From contig JAHITX010000079.1 in the NCBI GenBank assembly GCA_018817425.1, positions 62,001-126,000 of the forward strand: a stretch of DNA of 64,000 bases. The letters are read 5' to 3'. The position numbers and the translations under genes were made by a program. Under the pieces are notes generated by a model that had not been told where the DNA came from, did not search any database, and was given only the letters and a program-made list of their open reading frames with translations. This DNA is from Pseudomonadota bacterium. GTDB lineage: Bacteria > Desulfobacterota > Desulfobacteria > Desulfobacterales > RPRI01. Positions within the stretch are counted from its first letter, which is position 1. Each line of letters opens with the position of its first letter. Of this stretch, positions 27,252 to 35,298 are shown piece by piece.

Positions 27252-27333
27252 CGAAATACTAAATGTATTCCTGTGGTTGAAATTTATCTCCCGCCTTGAG
27301 CTTGACCAAACTGAAACGTTTTGAAAGTGGTTC
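27252..27333. repeat. Dispersed palindromic repeat, copy D (partial)
   Basis: An 82-bp partial copy runs from CGAAATACTAAATGTATTCC through CCCGCCTTGAGCTTGACC to CGTTTTGAAAGTGGTTC. It matches the right half of copy B nearly base for base and lies in the spacer between the cyclase and the Rh transporter. Confidence 0.8.
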
Positions 27334-27366
27334 GTTAGTCTTTTTATTGATACTCATAAATTGTAA

Positions 27367-28518
27367 CTACAGCTCGAATTCTTCAATATCATCGTATGGT
27401 TTTATTCTTCTTCCAAGAATCGCAATAATTTTTCCTGCAATAAAACCTGTAACAATTGCTACAAGAATAGTAATACCAATGCCTGTTATCTGACTGCCTT
27501 TGTTTATACCATTGACAACAAAAATAGCTGCTATGCCACCAAGAAGTCCGGGCATACCGTGTAAGTTCATGACACCACAGGTATCAATGCCTTTAAGTAA
27601 GTTTTCGATTTTTTTCTGTAGTACTGCAAAACCAAATGTTGATAGGGCACCCGCTAGTATACCTACTATAAAAGCAGCTGGGAAACTGGCTAAATCACAG
27701 GTTGAACCAATAGCTACACCGCCTGCCAAAGCAGCATTGGCAATATCTGCGGCTGAGACTTTGCCCCGTATGGAAATCGAAGCAAAATAAGTGGCAATTG
27801 TAGCACCTGAAAGGGCTAATATTACATTGATTGCAGTGTGGGGCACAAGTTCAGGAGGCACAAGAGCTGCACAAAAACTTGGCCAGAATAACCAAAGGAT
27901 CATACTACCAAGCAAGGAAAACCTATCGCTTGTTGAGTCTGATTCAATAGGTAAGTCAATTTCATTTTTTGAGGTCATGGTCATTATCACCCCCAGTCCG
28001 AAGATTGCACCGAAGGCATGAATAACAATAGATCCTCCGGTATCAACAAATGTTCCTGAAGAAATCAGCCCCAAACCATTATCAAGGAGAACCCATTCAT
28101 TAAAGGCATAGCAGGGTATAAAAAGAAGACCGAGCAAAATGTACTGACTCATTTTAAGCCTGCCGAGAGGAGCTCCTGCACAAATAAGAAGGCTGGCTGC
28201 AGCAAATTCCGCAAGGATCAGACTGTCTATTTCCGAACCCGATCCACCCAGAATGCCTAAATTGTCTTTAAGTATATAAAGAGGAAGCGCAATGCTCACC
28301 AAAAGATATGTAGCTGTTACAGCAGAACGTCCATATTTTTTTACGAACACCATTAGAAAACCAAAACCTGCTAATAGCATTGCCATTATATGGATTGCAC
28401 GATTGTATTTTTGCACATCTACAACATGTTCTAACTCTGCGGCATAACCAATACCTGCAAAAAAGAAAATGATTACTAATGTTAATAATAATTTTAGAAA
28501 CGTGTGAGTCTTGTTCAT
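27367..28518 (-). CDS. Rh-type ammonium transporter
   Basis: A 383-residue membrane protein with an N-terminal signal-like helix (LLLTLVIIFFFAGIGYA) and about eleven further helices. FVDTGGSIVIHAFGAIFGLGV and CGVMNLHGMPGLLGG carry the twin channel histidines and follow the Rh50/Rhesus version of the family more than classical AmtB. It would conduct NH3/NH4+ (or possibly CO2). No glnK/PII gene accompanies it. The nearest nitrogen genes are the nif cluster about 12 kb away. Bacterial Rh proteins are uncommon, so the subclass should be tested by phylogeny. Confidence 0.85.
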   Translation of the reverse strand: MNKTHTFLKLLLTLVIIFFFAGIGYAAELEHVVDVQKYNRAIHIMAMLLAGFGFLMVFVKKYGRSAVTATYLLVSIALPLYILKDNLGILGGSGSEIDSLILAEFAAASLLICAGAPLGRLKMSQYILLGLLFIPCYAFNEWVLLDNGLGLISSGTFVDTGGSIVIHAFGAIFGLGVIMTMTSKNEIDLPIESDSTSDRFSLLGSMILWLFWPSFCAALVPPELVPHTAINVILALSGATIATYFASISIRGKVSAADIANAALAGGVAIGSTCDLASFPAAFIVGILAGALSTFGFAVLQKKIENLLKGIDTCGVMNLHGMPGLLGGIAAIFVVNGINKGSQITGIGITILVAIVTGFIAGKIIAILGRRIKPYDDIEEFEL

Positions 28519-28897
28519 GATAATAATTTACTCCATAATTCAATAGATAATTTTAATTTTGACACAAACAAACGATATTGGTTTTTTATGCAAAGAACTT
28601 ATTCCAAAAAATGGATTGCTGCGGCTATATCACAAACCCGGTAATTAGCAAAGAACTGAATGTAACAGGCAGTTTCCTTTCTGTTTTTGCTTAGCAAGAA
28701 GGCAAGCAACATAGCAAAAGGCAAAGGATATTAATAAAAACAGAGTGCATGAAAAATTTAAATGCGGTTACCTTGGGATTCTTACCCTTAATTGCCGAAA
28801 TCGATTTATTGTGCTAAGAAAGTATATTATTTGTTTTCAGGTATTGTCGGCCAACATTTTCTAACCTCATAAAAATAATTTAGTTAAGTAATCGTCT

Positions 28898-29656
28898 ATG
28901 ATTGAACTTTTAAATGTATCAAAAACATTTGACAGTGGCCTCACTTATGCGGTCAGGGAACTGACACTTCAGGTTGATGAGGGCGAAACTCTTGTTCTTT
29001 TAGGTTCTTCAGGTTGCGGCAAAACCACAACTCTTAAAATGATAAATCGTTTGATCGAATCATCTTCCGGGATAATTAAGGTAAACGGTCAGGATATCAA
29101 CGGCATAAACCCTGTAAGTCTGCGTCGCAGCATAGGATATGTATTTCAGGGTGTCGGGCTTTTTCCTCATATGACAATAGAGCAAAATATTGAACTTGTA
29201 CCCCGCTTTCTTGGCTGGTCTGCCGAAAAAAGACAAAATCGGACAATTGAACTTCTTACACTTGTAGGTTTACCAGCAAAAGAATATGCACAAAGGTTTC
29301 CTGAAGAACTTAGCGGAGGACAACAACAAAGGGTGGGTGTTGCCCGCGCTTTAGCTGCAAATCCTGATTATCTGCTAATGGACGAACCCTTTGGTGCGCT
29401 TGATGCTATTACCCGTGAATCACTTCAACAAGAGTTGATGAATTTAAAAAATCATCTTAAAAAAACGATTGTTTTTGTTACACACGATATCTTTGAAGCA
29501 TTATTGCTTGGAGACCGTATAGCGGTTCTTCACAAAGGACATCTGGAACAGATCGGCGCAAAGAAAGAAATACTTGGGTCTCCTGCAACCCAATTTGTTC
29601 ATGATCTATTCGCAAAGCCTGCCAGACAGCTTGCCGATATAAAGGATTTATCATGA
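28898..29656 (+). CDS. opuBA: Osmolyte ABC transporter ATP-binding protein (OpuBA/ProV-like)
   Basis: A 252-residue ATPase with Walker A GSSGCGKTT, signature LSGGQQQRVGVARAL, Walker B YLLMDEPFGALDA and the switch His in VTHD. FQGVGLFPHMTIEQNI is typical of the quaternary-amine (glycine betaine/choline) importers. It lacks C-terminal CBS domains. The downstream permease-binding protein fusion overlaps it by four bases. The divergent spacer 28519-28897 shows no gene or clear element. Confidence 0.92.
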   Translation: MIELLNVSKTFDSGLTYAVRELTLQVDEGETLVLLGSSGCGKTTTLKMINRLIESSSGIIKVNGQDINGINPVSLRRSIGYVFQGVGLFPHMTIEQNIELVPRFLGWSAEKRQNRTIELLTLVGLPAKEYAQRFPEELSGGQQQRVGVARALAANPDYLLMDEPFGALDAITRESLQQELMNLKNHLKKTIVFVTHDIFEALLLGDRIAVLHKGHLEQIGAKKEILGSPATQFVHDLFAKPARQLADIKDLS

Positions 29657-31254
29657 CAGAACTTGGGCTTATATACTCTTATCTGTCCGGCAGAATGCCT
29701 GAGCTGTTGTTGCGCACCGGTGAACACCTTATGCTTACTGGCTTGTCTACTTTTTTTGCTATCTTAATAGGTGTGCCTTTAGGAACATATATTTTCCGAT
29801 ATGGATTTCTTCGTACTCCTGTAATGGGCATTATAGGTATACTTCAAACAATACCAAGTCTTGCCATGCTTGTATTTCTTCTTGCAATCTTAAATAAAAT
29901 AGGAGCTGCGCCCGCACTTATTGCTTTAACAGTTTATGCCCTTTTGCCGATTGTAAGAAATACGCTTACAGGGCTCGATGGTGTACCACCAAACCTGATA
30001 GAAGCTGCAAAAGGTATTGGTATGACTGCATACCAGGAGTTAAAACTGGTTCGTTTTCCACTTGCAGTTCCTGTTATTGTAGCCGGGATCAGAACTTCTG
30101 CGGTTGTTGGTGTAGGCATTGCCACTCTTTCAGCTTTTATCGGTGCTGGAGGTCTTGGCCAGTTTATCAATCGCGGCCTTGCACTTTCCGATACAAAGCT
30201 GATTCTTCTTGGTGCTGTTCCTGCTGCTATCCTGGCGCTGATTGTGGATTTTTCAATTGGAGGTTTGGAATGGGCATTAAAGCCTGAAAGAAAAAGAGAT
30301 AAAAAATGGTCATTCAAGGCAATTATCAGGCCGGTAGTCTTTGCAATTCCTTTTGTAATAGTTCTTGCAGGCGTTTTGCCCACATTCATATCTTCTTTTT
30401 CGGCCATATATAATGAATCGTCACATCCGGGTGCAGATAAAATAATTCGTATCGGAACAAAAAATTATACCGAACAGATTATCTTAGGCGAAATAATGAC
30501 GCAGCTTATCGAAGCAAAAACGGATATTACTGTGGATCGCCGGTTTAACCTGGGCGGCTCCATGATTTGTCATGGAGCGCTTGTAAACGGAGGAATAGAT
30601 CTTTATGCCGAATACACGGGAACGGCATTAACTGCAGTACTCAATGCCCCGGTAATATCAAATCCCGATGATGCATTAAAATTTGTATCTGAAAAGTATA
30701 TGAAGCAGTTTGATCTGATATGGCTTAAACCTTTCGGCTTTAACAATACATATGCTATTACCGTCCGATCGGATGATGCAAAGAAAAACGGTTGGCAAAA
30801 GATATCGGATCTTGCAGGAGTTGCGCATAATCTTGATGCAGGCTTTACATCCGAGTTTGCAGAAAGACCGGACGGGTATCCGGGAATAAAAAAAACCTAT
30901 AATCTATCATTTAAAATCATACGTGATCTTGATCCGTCTTTAATGTATGAGGCCATACATAACAAGAAAGTTGATGTAATTTGCGCATTTACCACAGACG
31001 GTCGAATCGAAGCGTATAAACTTAAACCGTTACAGGATGATAAAATCTTCTTTCCTCCATACAATGCTGTCCCTGTAGTAAGAATGGAAACATTAAAAAA
31101 ATATCCCGAACTTAAAGAGACTCTTTTACTTTTATATAACAAGATTGATGACACTACCATGCAGCGGCTTAATTATGCGGCAGACGGGAAAGGACAAAGC
31201 CCGTCTAAGGTGGCAAATGATTTTTTAAAATCGGCAGGATTATTGAATAACTAA
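29653..31254 (+). CDS. Osmolyte ABC permease fused to substrate-binding domain (OpuBB-OpuBC-like)
   Basis: A 533-residue fusion. Residues ~1-215 are a permease with the EAA-type loop (EAAKGIGMTAYQELKLVRFPLAVPVIVAGIR); one further helix at ~228-250 anchors a substrate-binding domain (~265-533) starting RIGTKNYTEQIILGEIMTQL, the OpuAC/ProX-like fold. The binding domain would lie outside the membrane. Glycine betaine, choline or carnitine is the expected substrate. ATGA overlap with the ATPase gene shows a two-gene operon. Confidence 0.92.
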   Translation: MTELGLIYSYLSGRMPELLLRTGEHLMLTGLSTFFAILIGVPLGTYIFRYGFLRTPVMGIIGILQTIPSLAMLVFLLAILNKIGAAPALIALTVYALLPIVRNTLTGLDGVPPNLIEAAKGIGMTAYQELKLVRFPLAVPVIVAGIRTSAVVGVGIATLSAFIGAGGLGQFINRGLALSDTKLILLGAVPAAILALIVDFSIGGLEWALKPERKRDKKWSFKAIIRPVVFAIPFVIVLAGVLPTFISSFSAIYNESSHPGADKIIRIGTKNYTEQIILGEIMTQLIEAKTDITVDRRFNLGGSMICHGALVNGGIDLYAEYTGTALTAVLNAPVISNPDDALKFVSEKYMKQFDLIWLKPFGFNNTYAITVRSDDAKKNGWQKISDLAGVAHNLDAGFTSEFAERPDGYPGIKKTYNLSFKIIRDLDPSLMYEAIHNKKVDVICAFTTDGRIEAYKLKPLQDDKIFFPPYNAVPVVRMETLKKYPELKETLLLLYNKIDDTTMQRLNYAADGKGQSPSKVANDFLKSAGLLNN

Positions 31255-31259
31255 ACTGT

Positions 31260-31300
31260 TTATTGCAAAGGCAGTGAAAGAATCACTGCCTTTGCAATAA
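31260..31300. terminator. Perfect 18-bp hairpin between convergent genes
   Basis: Arms TTATTGCAAAGGCAGTGA (31260-31277) and its exact complement (31283-31300) enclose AAGAA. The hairpin lies 6 bp after the OpuB fusion stop and 33 bp beyond the convergent CoA-transferase gene, so it probably terminates in both directions, although the T tract is short. Confidence 0.7.
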
Positions 31301-31332
31301 CTATGACACTGCCCGCATTGTTTACTGCCTTA

Positions 31333-32130
31333 TTAAGCAGCGCGTTTTACAAAAATTCCGAGTGGATCGACTTCCTCACGGATCATCCGTACTTCTTCCG
31401 CTGTAGGTGCAGCAAACTGGTCGACATTATCGGCTACCAGCAGTTCAAAACCGGTTGCTGCCTGAATGCTTTCCACTGTTTCGCCGGGAAATATACTGAT
31501 AAGACGCATTCTTTTGCTTTTTTCTTCGAAATCGAAGATACCTTTGGTGGTGATGAGACGGTACGGACCTTTGCCCTGCATACCTGCTTTATATCGTGCA
31601 TTGGGACTGCCATCAAGATAGCCGGGGCTGGTCATGTACGACAGCTTCTCATTGAACTTTTTTTTGTCATGGGGAACGATGAGGATGGTTCTCTCGCAGG
31701 AAGCGGCCATGTCACTGGCACCGCCGCTGCCCGGAAGCCGTACTTTAGGTTTCAGGTATCCTTCAGGGTAATCACCCATCATGGTGGAGTTAAGGTTGCC
31801 GTACATATCAACTTCAGCGCCGCCGATAAAGCCGAAATCGGCAAAACCGCGCTGGGTCAACTCAAAGGCGCTGTTTAAGCCTTTAAGGTAAGATGCTCCG
31901 GTGAAGGTTTTTGAGTCGCCAACAGAAGTGGGCAGACCGTGCTTAAGGGGAGGCCCAACGGCTCCGGCCTCGAATACCGGGATCAGGCCAGGTGCATGTG
32001 TGTGGATTGCCAGCAGAGTAGCGACCATTGGCAGGCCGGTCCCGACAAATACTATTTTATTATTTTCCAGAATTTTTGCTCCCGCCACAACAATAATTTC
32101 CTGGGCGGTGTAATCTGTTGAAACTGTCAT
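31333..32130 (-). CDS. CoA-transferase beta subunit (glutaconate CoA-transferase family)
   Basis: A 265-residue class I CoA-transferase subunit. It contains VGTGLPMVATLLA, LIPVFEAGAVGP (expected active-site Glu), and GFIGGAEVDMYGNLN. It works with the alpha subunit encoded 63 bp upstream to move CoA between an acyl-CoA and a free acid; the substrate is not identifiable (glutaconate, 3-oxoacid and aromatic acid enzymes all share this fold). AAGGAG precedes the ATG. Codon use looks more GC-rich than the flanks. Confidence 0.9.
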   Translation of the reverse strand: MTVSTDYTAQEIIVVAGAKILENNKIVFVGTGLPMVATLLAIHTHAPGLIPVFEAGAVGPPLKHGLPTSVGDSKTFTGASYLKGLNSAFELTQRGFADFGFIGGAEVDMYGNLNSTMMGDYPEGYLKPKVRLPGSGGASDMAASCERTILIVPHDKKKFNEKLSYMTSPGYLDGSPNARYKAGMQGKGPYRLITTKGIFDFEEKSKRMRLISIFPGETVESIQAATGFELLVADNVDQFAAPTAEEVRMIREEVDPLGIFVKRAA

Positions 32131-32193
32131 GATAACTCCTTATTTATTAATTCCGTAAGGTTTGGATGCAATAGAAATAACCGTATCCGGTAA

Positions 32194-33210
32194 TCAGGCC
32201 AATCGCTCGCAGTTGTAGGACTCTGCTGCCTGATCGGCAAACAGCTTTTTGGTCTGGAATTTATCAATGTAATCCTCAAAGCTTTCAACACCAAAGATAA
32301 ACTCATCATACCAGGCTTTCAATGCGTCAGATGATCCGCCCTTGCATATAGGAGCTATGAGACCGAGAAATTCAAGGATGTGGTCGCTATTAAAATAATA
32401 ATGACGTCGACATGCTCCCGGATAAGCGCCGAAAGGCACCTTGACAACCGCGTCAATGGCCGGAAAAGGAATCATGATATCCTTGGGGTTGGTGACAAGC
32501 AGCTCATGAGATACAAGCTGTTCGCAGGTGACAATGGTATGAGCTGAAGCCATGGCGATTTCCGCACAAGTGGCGTCTGTTCCACGGATAATGCAGTTGC
32601 CATACATGTCGGCTGCCTGTACATGGATGAGAGCTACATTAGGATTGCTGGCCGGAAGCAAAGCAATAGGACGTCCGGTAAAGGGACAGTCAATGACCTT
32701 GGTACGACTGGTGTTGCGGATGTCACCACCCAGCGGTCCGCGGGTCGGAATAAAAGGTAAACCCATGGCTCCGGCCTTGAACCGGGCCGACATATTGTAA
32801 TTGCTCCAGTCTTCAAACTCTATCATGCCACGCTCTGCGAGATAACGCCAGGCCTGGGAAAGGCCAAAGCCCTCATGGCCCCAGTACGCCAGTTCGATCC
32901 GTTTGATGGAACAATGGTCGGGCCTTACCATCATTGCGCCGGCAAGAAGCTCAGGAGCCATGCCTGCCGAATGGAAAGAAAGTATAAGATCTTTGAAACC
33001 CTGACGAATAATTTCGTGAACAATAGCAATGGGCTGACGGACATTAACAAAACCGCCGATACCGACATTGTCTCCAGCCTTAACGAATTCGGACACCGCC
33101 TCTTTCAGCGTCATCCGTTTGTCTCTCATAGACTTGTCTTTATTGACAAGAGCTTCCCTTGCCTCATCAGGTGATAAACCTGTCCAGAACATTTTAGCGT
33201 TTTTTTCCAA
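32194..33210 (-). CDS. CoA-transferase alpha subunit (glutaconate CoA-transferase family)
   Basis: A 338-residue alpha subunit with GDNVGIGGFVNVRQPIAIVHEIIRQG near the N-terminus, FIPTRGPLGGD, ALIHVQAADMYGNC and VKVPFGAYPGAC. It pairs with the downstream beta subunit. The start is TTG 33208-33210, with AGAGG eight bases upstream; an ATG six codons in lacks such a site. The spacer 33211-33530 contains nothing I recognise. Confidence 0.9.
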   Translation of the reverse strand: MEKNAKMFWTGLSPDEAREALVNKDKSMRDKRMTLKEAVSEFVKAGDNVGIGGFVNVRQPIAIVHEIIRQGFKDLILSFHSAGMAPELLAGAMMVRPDHCSIKRIELAYWGHEGFGLSQAWRYLAERGMIEFEDWSNYNMSARFKAGAMGLPFIPTRGPLGGDIRNTSRTKVIDCPFTGRPIALLPASNPNVALIHVQAADMYGNCIIRGTDATCAEIAMASAHTIVTCEQLVSHELLVTNPKDIMIPFPAIDAVVKVPFGAYPGACRRHYYFNSDHILEFLGLIAPICKGGSSDALKAWYDEFIFGVESFEDYIDKFQTKKLFADQAAESYNCERLA

Positions 33211-33530
33211 TTTGATACCTCTTTTTATCTATCGCGCTACGCTAAGCGTCCGCGTAATCATATGTTTTTTATTATCCGGTAACCATGTTTTCCATAGGCG
33301 TGCTATATTAATCAAACAAAATAAAAATTGAAAGCAAAAACCATACAATATTGTATTTAATGCATAATCGTTTTAAGGAGCGTTAACAACCAATTTAAAA
33401 TACTTATAATATTTTACAGAAAGCCCTCATCACCTATCACCGCATTACAGGGCAAAGATCTTTAAAATAATCCATGACTGGAAAAATTCCCGACACTTTT
33501 TCCGGTACAAAGAGATTAAAGGTTTACTCC

Positions 33531-34778
33531 CTAAGTTGTCTTTTCTTTATCTTTTAATGTGAAGGTTAAAAGAACTCCGCAAATAAGCATGACACCGGCA
33601 ATAGCCAAAGATGATGTATAAGCGCCGCTATAGGCATGAAGCATTTGGGATACCCTTCCCAATACAAATCCGCCTACACCCCATGCGCTGAATACGATCC
33701 CGTAATTGGTACCAAAGTTCTTCAGTCCCCAATGATCCTTTGTTAGCGAGGGGAAAAGAGAAAGATTGGTTCCATAATTGAAACCGATAAAAGTGGCCAG
33801 AACAACTAACAACAAAGGCTTTGCACTGCTGGAACCTACAATGGGAATGGCGATAAACATAAGTACGGCTTGGAAAGTCAACATGATTGTCAGGGTGGCG
33901 CGTCGGCCAATTTTGTCGGATAAGATCCCTGCGATAATTCTTCCTCCTGCGTTGCCGATAGCCATTATGGCCACCGCCAGGAAAGCCAGTTCCCCCATGC
34001 TTTGTTTAGCCATACCGGCAACACTGCCAATTACCATGAGTCCGGCACCAGATCCAATAAAAAATATAAACCAAAGCCTGTAAAAGGTGCCGGTTTTGAG
34101 CATTTCGCTTGCGGTCGAATCTTTTACTGCATTTTCCGGGTGAGCACCGCCTTTGGTATCGATGACCATCGGTTTATATCCTGCGGGTGGGTTGATCAGC
34201 ATCATAGAAAAAAAACACACAACGATTAAAAATGCGATTCCAAAAAACAGCATGGCCTCCTGCAATCCCCAAATGCCAAGCAGATATTGTGAAAGGGGTG
34301 CAATATAGACAGATGCCAAACCAAATCCTGAGACAACGAGTCCTGCAATCAATCCGGTTTTAGAAGGAGGAAACCATTTCAGCGCCGGCGGTGTGGCGGC
34401 TGAATAACCAAAGCCAATGCCGGTGCCTGCCAAAATCCCAAAGCCGATGATCCATACTGCATAACTCGTGGTTGTTGAAATCCAAATAAAGCCAATGCCC
34501 ACCAGGACGCCACCTATGAAAGCCGTAATTCTGGGGCCAAATCTGTCCTGGCATTTTCCGGCCAAAATCATGGCAAAGGAAAAGACAAGGCAGCAGATTG
34601 CATAGGGATCGTTTAAAGAGGCAAGATCCCAGTTAAAGGCGCCTTCCCCGCCTGCTTTAATAGATTTTTCTATGCTACCCTTAAAGATACTCCATGTATA
34701 TAAAATGCCAAGGGCAAGGTTGATGCAAGTTCCGCTAAACGTGACAATCCACCCCCTGTTTTTGATTTGTTGAAACAT
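33531..34778 (-). CDS. OFA family MFS transporter (oxalate/formate antiporter-like)
   Basis: A 415-residue protein with twelve predicted helices. GIGFGYSAATPPALKWFPPSKTGLIAGLV is the family hallmark, and ILSDKIGRRATL is the MFS loop motif. OFA transporters exchange small carboxylates. It is oriented with the CoA-transferase genes 320 bp downstream, so it may bring in the acid they activate (inference). AGGAT precedes the ATG. Confidence 0.88.
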   Translation of the reverse strand: MFQQIKNRGWIVTFSGTCINLALGILYTWSIFKGSIEKSIKAGGEGAFNWDLASLNDPYAICCLVFSFAMILAGKCQDRFGPRITAFIGGVLVGIGFIWISTTTSYAVWIIGFGILAGTGIGFGYSAATPPALKWFPPSKTGLIAGLVVSGFGLASVYIAPLSQYLLGIWGLQEAMLFFGIAFLIVVCFFSMMLINPPAGYKPMVIDTKGGAHPENAVKDSTASEMLKTGTFYRLWFIFFIGSGAGLMVIGSVAGMAKQSMGELAFLAVAIMAIGNAGGRIIAGILSDKIGRRATLTIMLTFQAVLMFIAIPIVGSSSAKPLLLVVLATFIGFNYGTNLSLFPSLTKDHWGLKNFGTNYGIVFSAWGVGGFVLGRVSQMLHAYSGAYTSSLAIAGVMLICGVLLTFTLKDKEKTT

Positions 34779-35298
34779 ATGTTTATCCTTTTGCTCTTCG
34801 AGCAGTGTTTAACTGCCATCGTATTAAACGGGGCATTCCAAATGATAAAATCAAGGTTCCAAGGAAATACCCCATTTTATTATGTCCTGGATCTGTTATA
34901 TAGGCTATTGCTTAAACTGACCCGTTAGCCGTTGGGTTCCAGCTGTTAGCAAAATGACAACAAGAGGTCAACCAGAAACAAATCTTTATACGCCGCTTAT
35001 ATTTCACGCCCGTAGGACGTGGTATATGGTTTTAATGTTTGCTTTGACTCGTATTATAGAATTTTCAACAGGCATTGGTCATTTCAAATATTTTTTGGAT
35101 TATCAAAAAAACAATGTTATAAGTCAATTGCTTGCATCCTGCCGGCTTTCTGTTTATAATAAATCTGCTATAAAATATGAGTTGCATATCATCAGGTAAA
35201 AAGTAAAAACATGATTCTCAAATAATCATTTTCGGAGGCCACAACTTTTACAAGCTATTTCAACCAATATAGTAATTAGAAAACAAGGGGAATCAGAC
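34779..35298. other. 520-bp spacer without a supported gene
   Basis: Apart from small hairpins (for example CCCGTAGGACGTGG near 35010) I see no conserved element. A frame at 34954-35199 could encode 81 residues but lacks a ribosome-binding site and family features. The last bases hold AAGGGGA, the ribosome-binding site of the next gene. Confidence 0.5.

Noticed and set aside
28519-28640. Sigma-54 promoter upstream of the Rh transporter
   Set aside because: A GG...GC pair exists, but the spacing is two bases too long for -24/-12.
34954-35199. 81-codon plus-strand frame in the spacer before the haem-PAS sensor
   Set aside because: No ribosome-binding site, no recognisable composition or motif; treated as chance.
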